Below are positions 1 through 5,356 of a stretch of DNA of 9,764 bases, piece by piece. The stretch is from JBNJGT01 sp051819765. Lineage in GTDB: Archaea; Nanobdellota; Nanobdellia; Woesearchaeales; JACJVW01. The stretch covers positions 1 to 9,764 of the forward strand of contig JBNJGT010000060.1 of the NCBI GenBank assembly GCA_051819765.1, in the 5' to 3' direction. The translations under genes and the position numbers were made by a program. Each line of letters opens with the position of its first letter. Position 1 is the first letter of the stretch. Under the pieces are notes generated by a model. It was not told where the DNA came from. It saw only the letters and a list, made by a program, of their open reading frames with translations, and ran no database searches.

Positions 1-4
1 TGAG

Positions 5-22
5 AGAATGTTTATATATTCT
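5..22 (+). promoter_or_regulatory. TATA box of the PhoU-like gene, probably leaderless
   Basis: TTTATATA lies at 11-18, and its centre is about 26 bp before the ATG at 41. That is the usual archaeal distance from TATA box to transcription start, so the mRNA probably begins at or within a base or two of the start codon. There is no Shine-Dalgarno sequence before the ATG, which fits a leaderless transcript. The box sits between short inverted arms, AGAAT at 5-9 and ATTCT at 18-22. Confidence 0.6.
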
Positions 23-40
23 ATTTGTTTTATTACTTAT

Positions 41-925
41 ATGCGCAGAAAGATCGTTCTAAGGGGAAAATCATCTCTTACCATTTCCCTGCCACGCGAT
101 TGGGCAACGAACTACAACCTGGACAAGGGTGATGAGGTTGAGGTGAATCCTGATGGCAATCGTCTTATCATATCCACAACCAAGGACATGGAGACAAAGC
201 GGCGTTCTGTTGATATCAACGCGCTCATCAAGCTCACCCATCGGGCGCTGGCTGCACTCTACATCAGCGGGTTTGATGAGGTTGAGGTCTATACCGAGGA
301 CCCTGGCCAGCTTGAAAGGGTCCAAAAGCTTATCAATGATGAGTTCCTGGGCTTTGAGATCATCGAAGTTGGGCGAAGCTTCCTGCGGGCAAAATCCATA
401 TCTCCTCTGAACCATGATGAATTTTCCACCATTCTCAAGCGTATGTTTCACATGGTGACGAATCTGTGCTCTGATTGTCTTATCGGCATACAAAAGAATG
501 ATGCTGATCTGCTCAATTCTCTCGGCAATCAGGATCAAAATATCAATCGCCACGCGGACTTTTGCAGGCGAGCGCTCAACAAACGCGACCAGATTGAGTT
601 TGGCAAATCAAAGGCACTCTATTACATAGTTGAACAGTTGGAGGAGATTGCCGATGGGTTCAAGCGACTGGGTCTTTATGCCCGTGAGAATCCCTGTCCT
701 GTTGAACAGCATCCTGTGGTCGAGCGTTTGGTCATCTGCGTCCGGGAATTCTACGAGTTATTCTATCGGTTCAAACCTGGCATGATGGAGCAATTCCTCA
801 ATGAACGTGATGAGCTCGATCAGGAATTTCAGAACCTTCCCATGACCTTTCATATCGCGCTCATGTATTCTGTGTACACCGATATCTTTGATTTGGTTGT
901 GCCATTGCTTGTCATACGAATGTGA
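41..925 (+). CDS. PhoU-like regulator with N-terminal AbrB/SpoVT domain
   Basis: The 294-residue product has two parts. Residues 1-45 (MRRKIVLRGKSSLTISLPRD and following) match the swapped-hairpin AbrB/SpoVT DNA-binding fold, with the GKSSLTISLP core and a GDEVEV strand. Residues from about 115 to 290 are helical with acidic and basic heptads, as in PhoU domains. AbrB-PhoU fusions are known in archaea and are usually annotated as phosphate uptake regulators. No phosphate transporter gene is visible here, so the phosphate link is by family only. The reading frame is open back to an upstream ATG at 8, but the ATG at 41 is chosen because the AbrB motif begins there and the TATA box is 26 bp upstream. 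The 3' end overlaps the convergent membrane protease gene by 14 bp. Confidence 0.8.
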   Translation: MRRKIVLRGKSSLTISLPRDWATNYNLDKGDEVEVNPDGNRLIISTTKDMETKRRSVDINALIKLTHRALAALYISGFDEVEVYTEDPGQLERVQKLINDEFLGFEIIEVGRSFLRAKSISPLNHDEFSTILKRMFHMVTNLCSDCLIGIQKNDADLLNSLGNQDQNINRHADFCRRALNKRDQIEFGKSKALYYIVEQLEEIADGFKRLGLYARENPCPVEQHPVVERLVICVREFYELFYRFKPGMMEQFLNERDELDQEFQNLPMTFHIALMYSVYTDIFDLVVPLLVIRM

Positions 926-1499
926 TGCTCAGTAGCAGAAACTGGGTCAGGTTGGCAAGCCCATGGGCGATTATGGGATACAACACTCCATTCTTTCGAA
1001 GATAACCCATGGCAAGGCCAAATACGAAATAGGCGATAAGCATCAATGGTGCGAATCGCAGGTGCATGAGTGAGAACAATGCTGCCTGGATAAGGTTTCC
1101 ATACCGTGAGAAATAACTCATCAGCATCCCTCTGAAATAGTATTCTTCCACAACTGCTGCTGCCACAAACAAGACGAGCAGTGCCAGGCTTGGGGTTGCC
1201 TGTACCTCACCATAGAAAAGGATGCCAAAACAGATCCCGATAAGCGAGACAAAGAATATGAGCTTATGCCTGTGTTTTTTCATCACTGGAATCTTCAGTT
1301 TAAGCTTTTTTGCCAGTATCAGGGATCCTGCCAGGAATAGCCATAAGATGAGGATATACGCATAAATCGTGCCAAGGGCCGGGTCATAACCCATACGACG
1401 TAAGGTTGGCAGGTACGGTACTGTAAGGGAGAGATTGACAAGGGGAAATAGGAGCGAGATGATCAGCAGCAATGTTGTCTTTTTTACAGTCCGAGCCAT
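912..1499 (-). CDS. CPBP-family (CAAX/Abi type) intramembrane metalloprotease
   Basis: A 195-residue, very hydrophobic protein with about six membrane segments (roughly residues 8-28, 43-63, 80-97, 103-117, 135-165 and 173-195). It carries the three CPBP (PF02517) motifs in order: EE-x3-R at 118-123 (EEYYFR), F-x3-H at 142-146 (FSLMH) and H-x3-N at 179-183 (HGLAN). In related enzymes such as Rce1 the glutamates and histidines form the intramembrane catalytic centre. Family members include CAAX-prenyl proteases, bacteriocin-immunity proteins and proteins of unknown substrate, and the substrate here cannot be told. Its ATG lies inside the end of the upstream winged-helix gene (16-nt overlap), so the two are surely co-transcribed. 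No promoter of its own was seen. The stop lies within the end of the convergent PhoU-like gene. Confidence 0.85.
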   Translation of the reverse strand: MARTVKKTTLLLIISLLFPLVNLSLTVPYLPTLRRMGYDPALGTIYAYILILWLFLAGSLILAKKLKLKIPVMKKHRHKLIFFVSLIGICFGILFYGEVQATPSLALLVLFVAAAVVEEYYFRGMLMSYFSRYGNLIQAALFSLMHLRFAPLMLIAYFVFGLAMGYLRKNGVLYPIIAHGLANLTQFLLLSITFV

Positions 1500-1888
1500 G
1501 TATCAAGTTCCTCTGCGACACTACGGATATCTTTGAGTGATTCCATCAGGTCCCGTTCTAGTTCATCAATGAGTTCAGTGAGTTTATCCACCCTGAGCAT
1601 GTATGTATTCTTCATGGGTATTGCTATCCCTGCGTCTATCAGCTTATTGAGATGGTGGACAACCGTGCCTCGTGATAGGTTCAACTGCTCAGCCAGGCCA
1701 TCTGAGGTCATGCGCTTCTTGTGCTTGGCCCCTTTTATCAGTTCGATGAAGATCCGATAGTACGACTTGTCCTTGTCCCGTAGGGTGAACAGCCCCAGCG
1801 AGGTGCCAAACCACTGCAGTTTGCTGTTGATATTGTTTGTCTCCGGCTTTTGGCTGCAGACAATGGTGATCTTTTGGAACTCTCTCAT
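1484..1888 (-). CDS. Winged helix-turn-helix transcriptional regulator (ArsR/MarR-like)
   Basis: A soluble protein of 134 residues if started at the ATG at 1888. Residues 60-87 form a winged-helix core: MTSDGLAEQLNLS is the first half of the helix-turn-helix, SRGTVVHHLNKLID (72-85) is the recognition helix, and a short wing follows (AIPMKNTYMLRV). An acidic helix at about 101-132 is probably for dimerisation. The frame is open to a TTG at 1930, which would add 14 residues. That TTG lies upstream of the transcript start predicted from the TATA box near 1938, so the ATG is preferred. No Shine-Dalgarno sequence precedes it. The gene is co-transcribed with the downstream CPBP protease and diverges from groES. 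Position makes it a candidate regulator of the chaperone operon, like Phr of Pyrococcus or HSR1 of Archaeoglobus in role, but this is not shown by sequence. Confidence 0.8.
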   Translation of the reverse strand: MREFQKITIVCSQKPETNNINSKLQWFGTSLGLFTLRDKDKSYYRIFIELIKGAKHKKRMTSDGLAEQLNLSRGTVVHHLNKLIDAGIAIPMKNTYMLRVDKLTELIDELERDLMESLKDIRSVAEELDTWLGL

Positions 1889-1929
1889 GGGGTGTGCAGG
1901 TGTATTGCTTGTTAATAAACTTTTCCACA

Positions 1930-1946
1930 ACCTTTAAATATAAGGT
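1930..1946 (-). promoter_or_regulatory. TATA box of the regulator-protease unit, within an inverted repeat
   Basis: On the minus strand this reads TTATATTTAAA, an archaeal TATA box centred near 1938. Transcription would start near 1912-1915, giving the regulator a leader of about 25 nt. The box occupies the centre of ACCTT-TAAATAT-AAGGT (5-bp arms, 7-nt spacer). A protein bound to the arms would compete with TBP, which could allow autoregulation. Confidence 0.55.
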
Positions 1947-1989
1947 CCTGTTCTAAGATTTTGTTGAATTTAGTTCGACAAAAAAAGGA

Positions 1990-2006
1990 AGGTTTAAATA
2001 CAACCT
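1990..2006 (+). promoter_or_regulatory. TATA box of the groES-groEL operon, within an inverted repeat
   Basis: TTTAAATA at 1993-2000 follows a purine-rich stretch (AAAAAAGGAAGG, 1981-1992) that may serve as the TFB recognition element. Transcription would start near 2022, about 67 nt before the groES ATG. The box is the centre of AGGTT-TAAATAC-AACCT (5-bp arms, 7-nt spacer), the same geometry as the divergent box, whose TTTAAATA is exactly 60 bp away. Confidence 0.6.
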
Positions 2007-2048
2007 CACATATCTTTGCTCATCCGTCGACCTTAAGCCAACAGTGTG

Positions 2049-2060
2049 CGGACAGGTCCG
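2049..2060 (+). repeat. Short inverted repeat in the groES leader
   Basis: CGGAC-AG-GTCCG is an inverted repeat lying inside the predicted 5' leader of groES, between the predicted transcript start (about 2022) and the ribosome-binding site. As RNA it could fold as a 4-bp CGGA/TCCG stem with a CAGG loop, extended weakly by GTG (2046-2048) with CAC (2063-2065). As DNA it could be an operator downstream of the start. It does not cover the Shine-Dalgarno sequence. Confidence 0.35.
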
Positions 2061-2078
2061 ACCACCGTGAATATCAAA

Positions 2079-2083
2079 GGAGG
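2079..2083 (+). promoter_or_regulatory. Strong ribosome-binding site that fixes the groES start
   Basis: GGAGG within AAAGGAGGG lies 6 nt before the ATG at 2090. The frame is open upstream to a TTG at 1961, but that codon precedes the TATA box, so the site at 2079 and the ATG at 2090 define the true start. Confidence 0.85.
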
Positions 2084-2089
2084 GATAGA

Positions 2090-2353
2090 ATGAATGTAAA
2101 ACCATTGGGTAACCGTGTATTACTCGAACGGGAAGAACTTGAAGAAAAGACAAAGGGCGGAATCTACATCCCTGATACTGCAAAGGAGAAGACCTATCGA
2201 GGCAAGGTTGTTGCGGTAGGAGATGGGAAAGATATCCCGGTAAAAGCAGGAGACACTGTGATCTTTGAATCCTATGCTGGTACCGAGATAACTGTAGAAG
2301 ACAAGAAATATCTCATCATGGATATCAAGGATGTCCTAGCTGTATGGGGGTGA
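2090..2353 (+). CDS. groES: GroES, 10-kDa group I co-chaperonin
   Basis: The 87-residue product is a bacterial-type co-chaperonin, slightly shorter than the usual 94-97. It begins MNVKPLGNRVLLE, the classic GroES first strand. The mobile loop is at about residues 17-34, with GGIYIP at 23-28 (GGIVLP in E. coli) that docks on GroEL. It is followed by the GKVVAVG strand and a C-terminal KKYLIMDIKDVLAVW strand. Seven subunits should form the lid over the GroEL cavity in the cytoplasm. It is the first gene of the plus-strand operon and lies 7 nt upstream of groEL, with which it must be co-transcribed. Archaea normally use group II chaperonins without a GroES, so this pair points to ancient transfer from bacteria. 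Confidence 0.97.
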   Translation: MNVKPLGNRVLLEREELEEKTKGGIYIPDTAKEKTYRGKVVAVGDGKDIPVKAGDTVIFESYAGTEITVEDKKYLIMDIKDVLAVWG

Positions 2354-2360
2354 ATGAGAA

Positions 2361-4013
2361 ATGGCAAAACAGATTAGATATGATGATAAAGCACGACAGA
2401 CCCTGTTGAGGGGGATTAGCACTGTTGCAGACACCGTGAAGGTGACACTTGGGCCAAAAGGTCGTAATGTCGTACTTGATAAGGGGTTTGGCAGTCCCAC
2501 CATCACCAATGATGGAGTCAGCATCGCAAAGGAGATTGAACTGGAAGACCCGTACGAGAACATGGGCTGTGAGCTGGTAAAAGAAGTAGCAACAAAGACC
2601 CAGGACATTGCAGGCGACGGAACCACCACAGCGGTCATCCTGGCTCAGGCGATCGTGAAAGAAGGACTCAGGAATATTGCCGCTGGCGCTAGTGCCATCG
2701 AGATCAAGCGTGGCATTGACCAGGCAACCGAAAAGGTTGTTGAGTACCTCAAGAAAAAGAGCATTGAAGTCAAGGATCAGGAAAAGATTGCCCAGGTTGC
2801 TGCCATCTCGGCAAACAACGACCCTGAGATTGGAAAGCTCATCGCAGACGCGATGAAGAAGGTCGGCCACAAAGGAGTAATCACTGTTGAAGAGGCAAAA
2901 TCTCTCGAGACAAGCCTTGACATTGTTGAGGGAATGCAGTTTGATAAGGGGTTCGTGTCTCCATACATGGCGACTGACTCTGAAAAGATGGAAGCTGTGT
3001 TGGAGGACCCATATATCCTCATCTATGACAAGAAAATCAGCACCATGAAGGAGCTTGTCCCGATTCTTGAGCAAGTCTCCGGACAGGGCCGACCACTTGT
3101 CATCATCGCTGAGGATGTGGAAGGCGAGGCACTTGCGACCCTGGTCATCAACCAGCTCAGGGGCGCACTCAAGACATGCGCAGTCAAAGCGCCAGGCTTT
3201 GGTAACGACCAAAAGGACATGCTCGAGGACATCGCCACCCTTACCGGTGGAAAACTGATCACCGAGGATAAGGGGCTAAAGCTTGAATCCATATCCCTCG
3301 AGGATCTTGGTCGTGCTAAGAAGGTTCGGTCAACAAAGGACCACACTATCATTGTTGATGGACTGGGAAAAGAACAGGATATCGCCCGGCGTGTGGAGAT
3401 GATCGAGTCCCAGATCAAGCTTGCGGACTCTGATTTTGACAAGGAAGACCTGCAAAAGAGGCTTGCCAAGCTCTCTGGTGGCGTTGCTGTCATCAACGTG
3501 GGCGCTGCGACCGAGACTGAGATGAAAGAGAAGAAAGCCCGTATCGACGATGCCCTCCACGCGACCCGTGCGGCAGTTGAGGAAGGCATCATTGCTGGTG
3601 GCGGTGTGACTCTCTTGCGTTCAGCAGATGCGCTTGTGGATGTTGAGTTGGAAGGGGATCGCATGATCGGCCTTAAGATCGTGAAAGAATCCCTCTCTTT
3701 CCCACTACGCCAGTTGGCCCAAAACGCTGGGGAAGAACCGGCTCTGATTGTCGATACGCTCCGCAAGGAAAAGGACGACAATGTCGGATACAACGCAAAG
3801 AAAGGTGTTGTTGAAGACCTCATCAAGGCAGGTGTCATCGATCCGACAAAGGTTACACGCTCTGCGCTTCAGAACGCAGCAAGCATCGCATCCATGGTTC
3901 TGACCACAGAAGCGCTTGTCACCGACATACCCAAGGAAAACGACGATAACTCAGGTGGTGCACCTGGCGGTATGGGTGGCATGGGCGGAATGGGCGGCAT
4001 GCCTATGATGTAA
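2361..4013 (+). CDS. groL: GroEL, 60-kDa group I chaperonin
   Basis: A full-length group I chaperonin of 550 residues (E. coli GroEL has 548). The N-terminal equatorial part has TLGPKGRNVVLDK (29-41) and the nucleotide loop GDGTTTA (85-91), whose D86 corresponds to catalytic D87. The signature AAVEEGIIAGGG is at 404-415, preceded by ARIDDALHATR with the catalytic-loop aspartate. The tail is repeated GGM ending in PMM, the flexible tail that lines the floor of the ring cavity. It would form double heptameric rings and fold proteins with GroES using ATP. The start is the ATG at 2361. GGTGA at 2349-2353, overlapping the groES stop, is a ribosome-binding site 7 nt upstream. Whether this cell also has a thermosome cannot be seen here. 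Confidence 0.98.
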   Translation: MAKQIRYDDKARQTLLRGISTVADTVKVTLGPKGRNVVLDKGFGSPTITNDGVSIAKEIELEDPYENMGCELVKEVATKTQDIAGDGTTTAVILAQAIVKEGLRNIAAGASAIEIKRGIDQATEKVVEYLKKKSIEVKDQEKIAQVAAISANNDPEIGKLIADAMKKVGHKGVITVEEAKSLETSLDIVEGMQFDKGFVSPYMATDSEKMEAVLEDPYILIYDKKISTMKELVPILEQVSGQGRPLVIIAEDVEGEALATLVINQLRGALKTCAVKAPGFGNDQKDMLEDIATLTGGKLITEDKGLKLESISLEDLGRAKKVRSTKDHTIIVDGLGKEQDIARRVEMIESQIKLADSDFDKEDLQKRLAKLSGGVAVINVGAATETEMKEKKARIDDALHATRAAVEEGIIAGGGVTLLRSADALVDVELEGDRMIGLKIVKESLSFPLRQLAQNAGEEPALIVDTLRKEKDDNVGYNAKKGVVEDLIKAGVIDPTKVTRSALQNAASIASMVLTTEALVTDIPKENDDNSGGAPGGMGGMGGMGGMPMM

Positions 4014-4014
4014 A

Positions 4015-4032
4015 TTTTTTTTAATTTTTTTT
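4015..4032 (+). terminator. T-rich tract between groEL and grpE, possible partial terminator
   Basis: Two runs of eight T separated by AA follow the groEL stop codon directly. Oligo-T in the non-template strand is enough for intrinsic termination in archaea. No hairpin precedes it. Because grpE begins only 29 nt after groEL and no clear promoter lies between them, the tract probably stops part of the transcripts and lets others through, making groES-groEL mRNA more abundant than the downstream genes. Confidence 0.5.
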
Positions 4033-4042
4033 GGTGATATAT

Positions 4043-4606
4043 ATGGAAGAGAAAAACCAGGCAAAGGACGAGATGGAAAACCGGGCAAAGGACGAGATGG
4101 AAAACCGGGATGCACAGGACGAAAGCCCAGAAACCGAGCAGCCTCAAGAGGATCCAAAAGATCAGCAGATCAGGGACCTGACCCACTCGCTCCAACGGCT
4201 CCAGGCAGAGTTTGACAACTACCGCAAGCGAACCCACAAAGAATACGAAGATATTATCAAGACCTCCACCAAAGCATTTGTTATGAAACTCCTCCCCATC
4301 ATCGACAACATCGACCTCGCACTCAAGAATGACCAGGATAAGGATGAATTCATCAAAGGAGTCCAGATGATATTCAATCAGTTCAGGAAGCTTCTCCAGG
4401 ATGAAGGCATCAAAGAGATAGACTGCTTGGGGCAGGAATTTGACCCTACCTGTCATGAAGCGCTCCTCACCGAAGAGAGTGACCAGGACAACATCGTCCT
4501 GCAGGAATTCCAGAAAGGATACACGCTGCATGGCAAGGTGATCCGTCCTGCTAAGGTGAAAGTTGGTAAACGTAACAAGACAGACACCCAGGGAAACGAT
4601 TCTTGA
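4043..4606 (+). CDS. grpE: GrpE, nucleotide-exchange factor for DnaK
   Basis: The 187-residue product matches GrpE in length and order. Residues 1-40 are a charged, disordered tail containing a duplicated AKDEMENR unit. Residues 41-70 (LTHSLQRLQAEFDNYRKR) form the long dimerising helix, and a four-helix region with LLPIIDNIDLAL follows. The C-terminal beta domain has FDPTCHEAL (133-141) and LQEFQKGYTLHGKVIRPAKV (153-172), the GrpE signature. As a dimer it releases ADP from DnaK. The start is the ATG at 4043, with GGTGA at 4033-4037 five nt before it. An in-frame TTG at 4031 lies in the T-tract and is unlikely. The 3' end overlaps the next gene by 44 nt, so the two are translated from one message. 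Confidence 0.96.
   Translation: MEEKNQAKDEMENRAKDEMENRDAQDESPETEQPQEDPKDQQIRDLTHSLQRLQAEFDNYRKRTHKEYEDIIKTSTKAFVMKLLPIIDNIDLALKNDQDKDEFIKGVQMIFNQFRKLLQDEGIKEIDCLGQEFDPTCHEALLTEESDQDNIVLQEFQKGYTLHGKVIRPAKVKVGKRNKTDTQGNDS
4061..4108 (+). repeat. Perfect 24-nt tandem duplication inside grpE
   Basis: Two identical 24-base copies lie head to tail, at 4061-4084 and 4085-4108, each coding AKDEMENR. The preceding ten bases (GAAAAACCAG) resemble the end of the unit, so there may be a decayed third copy. The unit is a multiple of three and lies in the disordered N-terminal tail. Perfect identity suggests a recent slippage duplication. Confidence 0.9.
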
Positions 4607-5048
4607 GCTGGGCTCAGTGTGCAATAACTGTGGTGGTTGCTGCCAATATGCCGCAGGCTACGTGCTGCCCGAAGACATCCCACGCATCGCAGGATACCTG
4701 GGTATCAGTGAGGAAGAATTGAAGGACAGATACCTTGTTGAAGTGGACGTATTTGCGACCACCCTTCACAAGCCAAAGATTACTAAGGAACCATTCGGCC
4801 CCTGTATCTTTTATGAGCAGGGCTGTAGCATCCATGAAATGAAACCATTCCATTGCAGGATTGGTACTTGCAGCAGACACGGCAAAGCCATAACCGAGTG
4901 GTTTTACCTGAATTACTGCGTACGCGACACAATATCCTCCCTGCGGCAATGGGCTGCGCGAACGAGAGTTGTTCCCACCATTGAAGGGGGATGGATACAT
5001 CAGCTGGTCAAGGATAAGAACCTGCGAGATAAGATACAGGGTGATTAA
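4563..5048 (+). CDS. YkgJ-like cysteine-cluster protein (putative Zn/Fe-binding)
   Basis: A 161-residue protein with nine cysteines: C20-x2-C23-x2-C26-C27 near the N-terminus, then C81, C88, C98, C103 and C119. The order (CNNCGGCC, then a DIPRIAGYLGIS helix, then GPCIFYEQGCSIHEMKPFHCR) is the layout of the YkgJ / UPF0153 family (PF03692), thought to bind zinc or an Fe-S cluster. Its biochemical role is not established. The start is uncertain: the best choice is TTG at 4563, with GGTGA at 4555-4559 only 3 nt before it, and there is no ATG ahead of the first cysteines. This places 44 nt of the gene inside grpE. The stop TAA overlaps the next ATG by one base. Sitting between grpE and dnaK, it may take part in stress or redox response, which is inference only. 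Confidence 0.8.
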   Translation: MVNVTRQTPRETILELGSVCNNCGGCCQYAAGYVLPEDIPRIAGYLGISEEELKDRYLVEVDVFATTLHKPKITKEPFGPCIFYEQGCSIHEMKPFHCRIGTCSRHGKAITEWFYLNYCVRDTISSLRQWAARTRVVPTIEGGWIHQLVKDKNLRDKIQGD

Positions 5049-5050
5049 TG

Positions 5051-5356
5051 ATGAAACAAAAGCAATCAATGTACTTGACGGCAGAAGCCATCTACAAATA
5101 CTTGATGAGTCTGGATGAGAGCATCGAGACACTCATCATGTGCAAATCAGGGACAATCAAGCTCCTGACTACAGACCAGAGTCTCTATGAGGCAATGGGA
5201 GCAATTGAGGATCGCCAAGCGATAGATTACAATAAGGTTGTAAAGCTCCTTGAGGTCACAGAGATTCGGCCTTTCAGGGTTGCCATGAAAAAGGAACGGC
5301 CCATCCTGACTGAGGACCGGGTCAATGAGATCAAAAAAGCAGGTGAACGTGAATGA
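5051..5356 (+). CDS. Conserved-looking small protein of unknown function
   Basis: I do not recognise this gene. The product is 101 residues if started at the ATG at 5051. A second ATG directly before it (5048) overlaps the previous stop, but GGTGA at 5040-5044 is better spaced for 5051 (6 nt). The protein is soluble, with no signal peptide or membrane segment. A helical first 20 residues are followed by a strand TIKLLTTDQSLYEAM, a linker AIEDRQAIDYNKVVKLLEV, and a basic tail ending KKAGERE. The TTDQSLYEAM stretch vaguely resembles the late strand of PIN nuclease domains (TxDxxL), but the acidic residues expected earlier in that fold are absent, so this is weak. Its end overlaps the hydrolase gene by ATGA. 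The tight coupling supports it being a real gene. Confidence 0.7.
   Translation: MKQKQSMYLTAEAIYKYLMSLDESIETLIMCKSGTIKLLTTDQSLYEAMGAIEDRQAIDYNKVVKLLEVTEIRPFRVAMKKERPILTEDRVNEIKKAGERE

Noticed and set aside
2046..2065. Intrinsic hairpin terminator or attenuator in the groES leader
   Set aside because: No T-run follows the hairpin, and the stem is short.
2011..2087. RNA thermometer masking the groES ribosome-binding site
   Set aside because: TATCTTTG at 2011-2018 can pair around the site only with a 5-nt bulge, and it lies upstream of the predicted transcript start. CCTT at 2031-2034 gives only 4 pairs with AAGG. Too weak to claim.
1961..2089. N-terminal extension of GroES from a TTG at 1961
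   Set aside because: It would include the TATA box in coding sequence and adds residues unlike any GroES. A strong ribosome-binding site precedes the ATG at 2090.
3023..3838. Long open frame (271 codons) on the minus strand inside groEL
   Set aside because: Serine- and arginine-rich shadow of a strongly coding plus-strand gene, with no start signals and no recognisable domain. The same holds for the long minus-strand frames within dnaK (6684-7292) and dnaJ (8678-9427).
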